From Agapanthus africanus (Eukaryota; Streptophyta; Magnoliopsida; Asparagales; Amaryllidaceae), in assembly GCA_030015575.1 (NCBI GenBank), contig CM057342.1, forward strand, positions 260,796,867-260,860,866: a DNA stretch of 64,000 bases, given 5' to 3'. The position numbers and the translations under genes are program-made. Positions 1 through 9,459 of this stretch are shown here, piece after piece. Under the pieces are notes generated by a model, which saw only the letters and a program-made list of their open reading frames with translations, did not search any database and was not told where the DNA came from. The number at the start of each line of letters is the position of its first letter. Within the stretch, counting starts at the first letter, position 1.

Positions 1-660
1 CTCCAAGTCTTGACGGTTCATATACAACCTAGAGACTATCCCTGTGACGGCAAAATCCTAGCTTCAGGTCTTTGTGGTAGCATCTAAAGACTAGAGATCA
101 CCCCGACGCTCTTCTCATTACAGCAGGGTGCGGACACAACAATCAAATAAAAGTGGAGTAATGGCAAAATCCTAGCTCCAGCTCGACGTGCTTCTCATGT
201 CAACAAGATGCAGACGCAACGTCAACAAAGACCCAAGGGTTAAATAGAAATGGAGTAACGACAAAATCCTAGCTCCAAGTCTTGACGGTTCATATATAAA
301 CTAGAGACTATTTCGACGTTCCCCCTCATTTCAGCAGGATACAAACGCGACTATCAAATGAAATTGGAGCAATGGCATATTCCTAGCTCCGGACGTCAAT
401 TGCAATACATACAGCATAGAGGTCCTACAGATGTCTACCTTATTTCAGCAAAAGAATCGGCATGACATCGTTAAAGCAAAAAAACCAAAGTGACGGCATA
501 TTCCTAGTTTTGAGTCTTGACGGCAACTCATATAAAGCCCAAAAGGCCATTGGAGATCATCCCACCCTTGTAGGGTGCAGTCATGACTTATCGGGGCTTC
601 AAATTGAGCCTAACCTCAAGTAAAAAGTATCATGGCAAATTCCTAACGCTTGCTCTTCTG
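1..660. repeat. Imperfect tandem spacer repeat of Tat-0
   Basis: A motif reading GGCAAAATCCTAGCT or a close variant recurs at roughly 50, 160, 255, 375, 505 and 630, followed by text on the theme of TTGACGGTTCATAT and CGACG. The unit is irregular, about 100-130 bp. The reverse-complement form of the same array (GCTAGGAATTTGGCC) recurs in Tat-C at 56950-57640. No open frame is convincing. It is a family-specific 3' spacer array. Confidence 0.7.
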
Positions 661-919
661 ACAGTAATATAACCTAAGGAGATTGCTTGAAGACGTCTTG
701 TCTAGCCCCCGAAGGGATCAGAGACACGACAGTCGCGGGGCTACTCGAACAACAGCTTAAAACTGCATATCGAGGAATACATCAGCGAACGCGATGGTAC
801 CATGGACTAAAACCCTAGTACCACAAACCTAACGGTCCCCAGTCGTAAAGAATGGGGGTTATCTACATACAACGTTAGGACAAGTTTTCCTGTAAACCTA
901 AGGGAGGTAAACCAAAAAA

Positions 920-1295
920 CTCCGAAATGAGTACATAAACTAGAGACTCCGAAACGAGTGAATAAACTACAAACTCCGAAATGAGTATATAAACTAGAGA
1001 CTCCAAAACAAGCGAATAAACTACAAACTCCGAAATGAGTACATAAACTAGAGACTCCGAAACGAGCGAATAAACTACAAACTCCGAAAGGAGTACATAA
1101 ACTAGAGACTCCGAAACGAGCAAATAAACTACAAACTTCGAAAGGAGTACATAAACTAAAGACTCCGAAATGAGTGAATAAACTACAAACTCCGAAACGA
1201 GTACATAAACTAGTGACTCCGAAACGAGTACATAAACTAGAAACTCCGAAACGAGTGAATAAACTACAAACTCCGAAATGAGTACATAAACTACT
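920..1295. repeat. 27-bp minisatellite with a two-unit (54-bp) higher-order period
   Basis: About fourteen copies of a 27-bp unit built on ACTCCGAAAYGAG followed by TACATAAACTAGAG or, in alternate units, TGAATAAACTACAA. The two variants alternate for most of the array. Because 27 is a multiple of three, the minus strand stays open and gives a 9-residue repeat peptide, but this is a product of periodicity and I do not call it a gene. Confidence 0.9.
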
Positions 1296-1415
1296 TCACG
1301 CTGAATCAAGAAAATCAAGAAAAGAAAAGTGCAGATATGAAAAGAGAAAAAGGCTTATCATTTATACTTCAGAAAAAATTACACAGTGATGATGAGAACG
1401 ACTAAAAAAACGCTA

Positions 1416-1937
1416 CTACATCATCTGAGATCTACAACGGCAAGCCGCTAAACTCTGGACATGGATTCTCAAACTCAAAAGAAAGTTTAAGCAATGCACG
1501 TTCAGTCTCATTAACCATCTTTTTATGCATCTTCTCTCGGATGCAAGCATCAGGGTACCACTGATGTCCTCCACCCTCTGATATGCCGATACTATTGCTT
1601 TCTGTTGAAAGACGCGGTGCAAGATGGCGACAAGATTATCTCTCCGTTTCTTTGAGATCAACCCCATCATATACACAGAATGCACCTTGTCATCAGTATC
1701 ATCGAGTGCTTGAAGTGACATAACCTCAAGGCGCCCGGGTATAACTTCCCACATTGACCCTACGACGATCTTCAAAAGGGCAGAACGGTGGGGGAGCAAT
1801 CGACCGTTGTAATCATCGAAGCGACGCATCACCATGTCGCATTTGGCATTAGTGAACTCCTGGCCTTAGCAGCGGCCTTGGATGCGAATCTCCTCGTAAG
1901 AGACAATCTCTTCAAGATCATACAGATGACCAGTCAT
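1416..1937 (-). pseudogene. Antisense small gene of Tat-0 (homologue of the gene at 22942), broken
   Basis: Read on the minus strand from an ATG at 1937, the frame begins MTGHLYDLEEIVSYEEIR and aligns with the Tat-B small gene product (MAAVHLYSLHEFITYDDIR). The homology continues through PHRSALLK, ALDDTDDKVHSVYMMGLISKKRR and LHRVFQQ. An in-frame TAA at 1866-1868, about 23 codons in, breaks it, and the C-terminal third diverges from the Tat-B copy. Function is unknown; I recognise no domain. It is antisense to the element and lies between the spacer array and the 3' LTR, the place where Tat-like elements are known to carry antisense frames. Its survival as recognisable homology in two separate element copies argues it was once a real gene of the family. 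Confidence 0.75.
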
Positions 1938-2765
1938 GGTACCTAAAAAAAAGGTTGGAGAGTTAGCGATTAACATATTAAAATCACTACAGTGGGCCCT
2001 ACAAAATCAAGGTGATGGCTCATCAATGATGAGACATGTGCCCATTGTGAGAATCCGAAAGGATTCTCATTAAATAAATAGTGCCCATTAAACAGTGGAG
2101 TTAAAAACTCCCAATATTCCTTAAAAGGTGGGCTCCTTAAAACAAACAACAGATTAAAATCAGTGAAGAAAAAAAGGATCAAAACCCTAAAAATAATAAT
2201 AATAATAATAAAATATACAAGAATGGTAAAGGGAATAAAATTCCCAAAGTTCTTATCCAAATCAGAGCCAAGCTCTGCAAAAAAATGGAATTAAATTCCC
2301 CTAAATAGTGGGATCAAATCCCAGAACAATCCCCATGCTAAAAGAAATCATGGGTTAATTGACGGAATCAAATTCCAGAAGAAGTGTTAAGATTGACAGT
2401 AGGGTAAAACCCTAAATAAGAAAATTGAAGATTCACAAGTCTTGGATGAGAACATTAAGATCCATGATCTACAAAAAGAAAGTTTTTTTTAGATCTCCAG
2501 GAGATCAATTCAAAAAAAAAAGTTCTGTCGAAACTAATAATGGACTTAAAATCCAAAATTAAGAAAATATATATGCTTAAAAGGAGTTAAGAGCGAAGCT
2601 TTGTTCATAGTTCTTACCAAAATCTCTGGCAGAGTGTACTCTGTTCAAAAGAGTTCTGGGAGACAAAGATCTAAACTCTGGGAAACGAGAATTAAATTCT
2701 CCAAAGAAAAGAAGATTCAAGAAAGAAGATGAAGAGATGGAAGACATCTCAAGGGCCAAAGGCCC

Positions 2766-2773
2766 TATTTATA
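2766..2773 (-). promoter_or_regulatory. Antisense TATA box of Tat-0
   Basis: On the minus strand this reads TATAAATA followed by GGGCC. It lies about 100 bp from the 3' LTR edge (2876) and upstream of the antisense pseudogene. Tat-B has the same box at the same distance from its 3' LTR (15883-15890), and again before its small gene (22644-22651). The promoter role is inferred from this conserved position. Confidence 0.65.
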
Positions 2774-2862
2774 AGATGTGAAGGGACGGTTCAACTCCCT
2801 AGAAGATCAAACAGTGGAAAAAGTGACACCGTTGCACTCACGTGTGAGCCACATGAGAACAC

Positions 2863-2875
2863 GGTAGGGGGCATT
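2863..2875 (+). other. Polypurine tract of Tat-0
   Basis: GGTAGGGGGGCATT directly precedes the LTR start TGTTCCCCC. Tat-B (GGGAGGGCATT, minus strand, 15780-15793) and Tat-C (GTGGGGGGCATT, minus strand, 56064-56078) have the same tract at the same place. It is the expected primer site for plus-strand DNA synthesis. Confidence 0.75.
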
Positions 2876-4269
2876 TGTTCCCCCAATATTTAAATATAAT
2901 AAAAGTGCTCAACTCTGTTAAATTTAATGAGGCAGCGCCTCACGTGCTCTCCACAAGGGCACCAGCGCCAGCGCCAACCTCTTAGGATTAAATCCTATGG
3001 TGGCGCCGCACGTGAAGCTCACGTGGGCGCCAATGTGCAAAACACATGAGCGCTTATCATAAATAAGAATTAAATTCTTAAGTGGCGTCCACGTGCAAAA
3101 CACGTGAGCGCCGGCACCCAAGTAAAATCAAGTAGAATGAAATTCTACAGGGGGATATTTTCCTAAAAACTGGGATACTCTCTGTTAAACAAAGCCGTTG
3201 GATCAAAAATCCAATGGTGATGATAAATCATCAAATAATAGAATAAAATTCTATTAAGGAAAAATATTCCCCTAATCTTTCTAAATGAACAGAAAATTGT
3301 TGGATCAAAGATCTAATAGGATAGGAAAATATTTCCCTATATAATTCTAAACAAAGAAAGATGTGCTCTATATAACGGAGAGCCCTTGGATTAAAAATCC
3401 AATGGTGATTAAAAATCACGGTTTGACAGAATAAAATTCTGTATATGGGAAAAATATTTTCCTAATCTTGTTAAAAACAAGAAGACATATTCTGTAAAAC
3501 ATAAATCCTTTGATCAAAAATCCAACGGTGGGTAAAATTTCCCAAACAAATTTTGAGACCAATTAAATCAATTGGAATCTCTCAATAAGAGATTTCCTCA
3601 AAAACTAATTAACAATTTGCCTACACCATATAAAAGATCCGAGACTTCAAGTCTCAAGAGACATAGACATATAGAGGGAACCCCCTATAAGCTTCTGCAA
3701 AAAAAAAATACAGAAGACTCTCAAAATCAACAGAGAATTTAATTCTCAATAGAGAAAAAGGTCTTTTTCCTCTCAAACCCTAGGTAAAGAAACCACAAAG
3801 ATCAAAACATCTCTTTTACCTATCACAGCATACCCATGGGTTTAACCCTTCTCAAGAACTTAATTTTTTCCCTGGATCTGGGATCTACAAGATAAGTCTC
3901 CCACAAGTTGAGAATTTAATTCTTATCGGAAATATCTTGTTCTTGAGAATCAAAAATTCAGAAAAGGACTAGGTTAAAAAAGAAAGGAAAAAAAGAAAAA
4001 AACCTATCCTATGGGAATTTAATTCCTCAGAAAATAGGGTTTAACCCTAAAAGAAACTTAGTTCTTAAAGAAAACCTAATCCCATATGTTCAAAATAAAG
4101 ATCTTGGTGATCATTAATGGTCAAATGCCATTAACAGAGAAAGAAAAGAATTTAGCGCCTCACGTGCTTCCCATGTGGGTGCTCTCCCAACAGCGCCCAG
4201 CGCTTCACGTGAAAGATACGCGGGCGCCCAAATCAGAAGGCCAGCGCCTCACGTGAAATACACGTGAGT

Positions 4270-4591
4270 GCTGAATAAAAGTGCTTAACATTTTATATAC
4301 AGCAAAAATGGCTGAGTGCTCAGCACTGATTGGGCAGCGCCCAGCGCCTCACGTGCTCTTCATGTGGATGCCATATAAAAGTGCTTAGCACTTCATATAC
4401 AGCCAAAACGGCTGAGTGCTCAGCACTGATTGGGCAGCGCCTAGCGCCTCACGTGCTCCTCACGTGGACGCCATACAAAAGTGCTTAGCACTTCATATAT
4501 AGCCAAAACGGCTGAGTGCTCAGCACTGATTAGGCAACGCCCAGCGCCGCGCATGCTCCTCATGTGGACACCATATAAAAAAGTGCTTAGC

Positions 4592-4629
<38 letters not shown>

Positions 4630-4690
4630 GTCAAAATAACTGAGTGCTTAGCACTGATTGGGCATCGCCCATAACCGAAAGCTTCACGTG
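4270..4690. repeat. 100-bp tandem repeat in the Tat-0 LTR
   Basis: CAGCACTGAT recurs at 4321, 4421 and 4521, an exact 100-bp step, with a fourth copy near 4648 displaced by an (AT)n expansion. Each unit carries AGTGCTTAGCACTT, GCTGAGTGCTCAGCAC and an ACGTG core near CTCACGTG, so each is rich in short palindromes. Confidence 0.85.
4593..4626. repeat. (AT)n microsatellite
   Basis: About 17 uninterrupted AT dinucleotides inside the fourth unit of the 100-bp array. Confidence 0.95.
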
Positions 4691-5329
4691 ATACCCATGT
4701 GAGCGTCAGTGCTTCAAACAAGTGCTTAAAAAGGGGGGTGAACAAGCAGAGCCCAAATAAGTGCTTAGCACTTTTGAACAAAAAAAAGACTGAGCAGACT
4801 AAGCCCAAATTGGTTTACAACTGAGCCCAAATGCTCTGTTGTTGGATCTGAAATAAAAATGATCCTTGAAATTATACTAAGTTGATCTTAGTCTCAAATT
4901 AGACTAACGTATTCTTAGTTAAAATAAATTGAGCCCAAATACTTATATATTTAAGTTGATATTAATCTTAAACTAGATTAAAGGTCCTTAAATAAAACAA
5001 ACCCAAATCTAAAATATATGGATTTGGACTCATCCGCGCCCTACGAGCAAAGGCATAAACTAGTCTCTGTATACAATCCACGGGCAACCAAAATAGACAA
5101 AAATACACACTACACGAAGTGAACTGCTGAAGAAGGAGAAAGTGGTTATCGCAATGCAGTAACGTAATTAACTGCAGGGGCTTGCACCTGCAGGGAAGAG
5201 CGTCCCTACAATCAAAAACCCCTCGCAAATGAGGGGGAATCTGATGAAGTCACGCTACTGTTCCCTCATAAAAAAAAAGGAAGGAAAAAAGAAAAAGGAA
5301 AAAAGGGGAAAATTCTCCACTATTAAAGT

Positions 5330-5650
5330 CTTACGTGTTAAACACGTGAGCACCTATATGCAAAAGCATATAGGCGTTGCAATTAAAAACAAATGGGTTA
5401 AAAGAATCTCACATGTTAAACACGTGAGCACCTACATGCAAAAGCATATAGGCGCTGCAGTTAAAATCAAATGGGTTAAAAGAGCCACACATGTTAAACA
5501 CGTGAGCGCCTATATGCAAAGTATATAGGCGCTGCAATCAAATAATTAACAAGCCAAACAGCCCTCACGTGTCAAACACGTAAGAGTTTATATGCGCTGA
5601 AAATAAAGCATACTGAAACCCATGCTAGGGGTCACGTGTTAAACACGTGA
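5330..5650. repeat. 78-bp tandem array with G-box palindromes
   Basis: GTTAAACACGTGAG or a close variant starts at 5337, 5415, 5493 and 5571 (78-bp steps), with a fifth at 5638. Each unit carries an ACGTGTTAAACACGT palindrome and a second inverted repeat, CCTATATGC to GCATATAGG, around AAAA. The array is near the 5' end of the LTR, in the part expected to be U3. Confidence 0.9.
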
Positions 5651-7187
5651 GTTCTTCTGTTGCACTCTTTGGTAAGATGGAATTAAATTCTATTTGGGAA
5701 ATATTTTTCTTGATCTTTCTCAAACTAAAAAGATCTTCTCTGTTAAACAAAGGACCCTTGGATCAAAGATCCAACGGTGATTATAAAATCACCCACCGAT
5801 CATCTGACAGAATAAAAATTCTATCTTAGGAAAAGATATTTCCTAATCTTGTTAAATAAACAAGAAAACTTCTCTGTTAAACAGAGAGCCTTTGGATTAA
5901 AAATCCAATGGTGAATAAAATTCACCAAGTGATCCGAGAGATTATTTTGGATTGATCATGATCTCTCTATCAGAGATTTTCCTAACAAGTTGATCTTTTC
6001 TCTTATCCTCTAAATAGAAGGGAAAAACAAAAAAAGGAAAAAAAAGGAGAAAAAGAAAGAGAAGAGAACTACACACAAGCTTCTGCAAAAAAAAAAATTA
6101 CAGTGAGCTCTTGAAAAAGAAAGAGAATTTAATTCTCAAAAGAAGAAGAAGACTTGTCTCATTGAAATCCTAGGTAAAAAAAACACAGAGATCATAGTAT
6201 CTCTTTTTTGCCTATTTAAGAGTTTAACCCTTCACATAAGAACTTAGTTCTTCCTCTGGTTGAGATTTGCAGAAGAAAATCTCCTTACAAGTTGAGAATT
6301 TAATTCTCATTGGGAAGATTTCGCTCTGCAGATTCAAAACTTAGGGGAAAAGAACTATGTTATAAAAGAAAAAGAAATATCAGGAGCATATGGGAATTTA
6401 ATTCCTCCAAAAATTAGGGTTTAACCCTATATAAAGAACTTAGTTCTTCAAATGATGATGATCCAAGATCCTCAAAACCTAAATCTTGATGATCATCAAT
6501 GACTAAAAATGTCATTAACAGAGATCAATATCTCTAAGAAAATACAAGAACACCTTGATGACTCGTTAGTGCTTAGCACTATTTTGAAGCCTCACGTGTT
6601 TTCCACGTGACTGCTTTAAATGAACTAAAAGAACAGCCAAAGATACTTCACGCGATTCTCACGTGGGCACCTAAAAAGCAAAGAAAAGCTTCTTTGTCAA
6701 TTAGGCAGTTGCCCCAAAAGAAAGCAGTCACGTGAAATGCACGCGAGCTCTATCCAAGTGCTTAGCACTTCTGTAAAAAGAGGGAAACGAACAAATAAAG
6801 CCAAAGCCCAGCACTCACGTGCTTCACACGTGAGCATCATGCAAAGTGCTCAACACTCCATGATTAGTAAAAAATGACTAAAAAACGTTCACATCTGACT
6901 GCTTCACGTATTTCACGTGAGCGCCAATAGGTCTAGTGTTTAGCACTAATCCAGGGCCTCATGTGTTTCACACGTGAGCGCTGTATGTCCCAGTGCTTAG
7001 CACTTTTGGGTAATTGTGGAAACTCATCTCAGTCCAAATCGGCTAAGTTTCCTGAGGTTAAATCTCTTTGATTTTAAATCAACCGAGATCATATTGTTCA
7101 TGGTTTCCCAAACTGATCTTAGTCTAAAAAATGAGTAGTGGTCTCCCATTGATGATATCCAAAATGATATTCATCTCATGTCTCCTA

Positions 7188-7192
7188 AGTTA
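7188..7192. other. Copia-1 target-site duplication, left (AGTTA)
   Basis: AGTTA sits directly left of the LTR start at 7193 and is repeated at 42602-42606 directly after the right LTR end. Confidence 0.95.
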
Positions 7193-9417
7193 TGTAGGGT
7201 TCCTAGGCACGCTAATGAGGTCTCACAAGGCATCGACCATGCTAATTTCAAATTTTACGGGTGCCGAGAAACCCTAATACGGATCGTTAACTAGAATATT
7301 AGGCGAACACATGCAACTAGTTAACAATTTAACTATAAGAACGGAAATACAACCTTTGTAGATCCGGTCCTCCACCTCCATAGCTCCGCAATGAAGTCTT
7401 CTCGCTATCCAAATGGAAACCAGGGCTCTAGCGTCGGCTTCATCGGAGAAATGGGCGGGCAAGGTCGTCGGCTTCATGCCGAAGATGATCTACGTCGAGG
7501 CATCACAAGATCAAGCTCCCACTTCACCAAGTCATGAAACTTGTGAAGAAAACACCCTATACTACTTGGCAAGTGGTAGAGGATGAAGAAATAGGAGGTG
7601 GGTTCACTTTAGAATTGGATTTCTCACTCAATTGCTCAAGTTGCCATTGATGAAGCAAGCTTTCTTCATCTTTGAAGAAGAAGAAGATGAAGAAGATAAT
7701 ATTATGATAAATCTTTAGAATAGAATAGAAAAATCAATTCTTATCATAATTTTAACTATAGTTATGTGTAGAGAATTGACCAAGGTTAAAGGAATGGTTA
7801 GGGTTAAGGAGATGAAGACAAAATGGTTACATTGGTCAAAGCTTCATGAAGCTTCAACAAGCTTCATGAAGAAAAGCAACCTTTTGTTTTCATTTCTCAT
7901 TTATTTAATCCAAAAATAAATAGATAAATGAATGAACAATCAAATAAAAACCCTAACCATTTATTTAACCAAGGTTTAATTCTTTACACAAACCCTAGCA
8001 ATCATGTATCATCAAACATGATACAATCAAGTGCACAAAAATATATCACATTTACAATGTGCACATGCGAGTGAGAAAATCCATCTTAAGTGAACCGATA
8101 CTAGTTAATGCAAAGTAATATATCAAATATATAATTGTTCATTAAATCATTAAATCAACACTTGATTTAATGATCCGGTCATATCTCATATAACCGACTA
8201 ATATCAACAGTAACAACTTATCGAATCAACACTTGATCCGATAACCCGGCTACATCACATATAACCGATCAATGTCACAAATCGCGAGAATCGAATACAG
8301 TATCACATACTGGTATCATTCTCGGTCCCGCACATATCTCATATGCGCTCCTATTTCGTTTCGCTTGAGCCAGGAAACCTCTGTGTAGGACTCTAAAGAC
8401 TCGTCAATACGCCGGCAGCAGATGATGATCATATCAAGCACCCACAAGCCGCAAGCGGTCTGCTAAACGTAACGGCCACCCGGGTATTGAGCGATCAGAA
8501 GATCGACGAGCAAGCCCGCTCACACTCCTGTGAATCCAACCAGTAACACTTACCGTACAGTCCGGTTTGATCGTCTGATATGTCGCATATCTCGCCTAGG
8601 GGTGGTAAACGTCAGACCCCAATAGCTCGATAAGTCGTGTCGATATGAGGTCTATAACAATTCGAGAAACTACCGGTAACACTTACCAGTAAATCTCAGC
8701 AACCCTGGCCAGGAATTTCCTGTTATAGCCAATCGAACACAGCGCAACATCAACTCCCTATACCGGGAGAGACGAATCCCCTCCTATCGCTCATTGCCTC
8801 CATGTGATTCGGGACTGTACCCAAAAACCACCGTTTTGCACGCCCTCTTGGACGTGGTAAGGTGGAAATCAAAGCACAGTGGGAACCACACGAGACTCTA
8901 TGACGATCTCGGGTCAACAGACTACTCTGTACCAGTGTCACCAGAGAACTGCCATCTGACGTAAGGTATAATACCATCTGGGAGTTCTCGGCGAGTCCGT
9001 CCAGTGTACCCAGTCTCCACTGAGCACCCGTATATCATCTCTGATGTCAAACACCAATGGATATGGGATCATCCATCGCCCATCTGTATGGGTCGAGAAG
9101 GTATACGCTAGTCTACTCTGGTATATCGATGCCCCGTCTCGATATACCCACGACTAGGGACTTTGAAGGATGTACTTATGGACTACCATGTCCCCACTAG
9201 TATGTTCCGCATCATAGTCCAGGTAGTCAAGTACACATCCTAAGGGCTTTACCAACATGTAACAGAGAGACAATCAGTGTACACGTTAAGGTAAAGATCA
9301 ACCAGATAGCATACTATCATGTCGAGCAAGAAAGTCCTCCCTATATATGTCCAAGAATCCACTACAATATACATCCTATGTATAGTAATGGCCTCTAGGG
9401 CATACATATAACTAACA
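7193..9417 (-). repeat. Copia-1 3' LTR
   Basis: 2,225 bp, TG...CA ended. It aligns from end to end with 40378-42601, with scattered substitutions (about nine in the first 365 bp, fewer later). No gene is supported; the short open frames in it, such as the one at 8750-8977, occur identically in both LTRs and carry no recognisable domain. Confidence 0.95.
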
Positions 9418-9428
9418 ATCTCCCACTT
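9418..9428 (-). other. Copia-1 polypurine tract
   Basis: The minus strand reads AAGTGGGAGAT directly before the 3' LTR, the usual copia tract. Confidence 0.8.
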
Positions 9429-9459
9429 GCACTAGGGCCATCTGATAGCAGTGGTTGTA

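Larger units (their letters stand above)
1..2875 (+). mobile_element. Tat-0: 3' internal region of a (+) Ty3/gypsy Tat-like element
   Basis: This is the downstream non-coding part of a plus-oriented giant Tat-like retrotransposon whose gag-pol lies left of the window. Its identity comes from three matches. The block at about 640-760 is the reverse complement of the Tat-C 3' region near 56690-56830. The antisense reading frame at 1416-1937 is homologous to the small antisense gene of Tat-B. A purine-rich tract at 2863-2875 sits directly before a TGTTCCC LTR start. No sense-strand coding potential is seen. The stretch holds tandem spacers, a 27-bp minisatellite, the antisense pseudogene and its leader. 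Confidence 0.8.
2876..5258 (+). repeat. Tat-0 3' LTR, left part (cut by Tat-A)
   Basis: The LTR starts TGTTCCCCCAAT after the polypurine tract. It is AT-rich with many CACGTG-bearing blocks (for example 2940-3120 and 4150-4560), a likely TATA box at 3629-3635 (ATATAAAAG), and a conserved late LTR segment at 4850-5250 that matches the Tat-A LTR at about 43130-43450 and, reversed, the Tat-B LTR. It stops at GCTAC (5254-5258), where a new LTR start begins. The rest of this LTR should lie right of the window. No gene is seen in it. Confidence 0.75.
5259..7192 (+). repeat. Tat-A 5' LTR, left segment
   Basis: It begins TGTTCCCTCAT. The split is proven by the join: CTAAGTTA (ending 7192) plus ATCGTAGTCTCAAAT (from 42607) matches the unbroken Tat-0 sequence CTAAGTTGATCTTAGTCTCA near 4880-4900. 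The two segments add to about 2.94 kb. The segment contains the 78-bp G-box array, many AATTTAATT-type micro-palindromes (6120-6440) and repeated CACGTG blocks (6590-7000). No gene is seen. Confidence 0.8.

Noticed and set aside
875..1318. 147-codon minus frame with a Val/Ser/Tyr 9-residue repeat
   Set aside because: Translation of the 27-bp minisatellite. It looks like a hydrophobic repeat protein but has no supporting signal.
5229..5528. 99-codon plus frame with Lys-rich start and repeated VKHVSTYMQ
   Set aside because: Translation of the 78-bp LTR array (78 is a multiple of three).
8750..8977. 75-codon minus frame, also present at 41934-42161
   Set aside because: It is conserved only because it lies in both LTRs of one element. 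No domain, and E1 and E2 show no clear counterpart.
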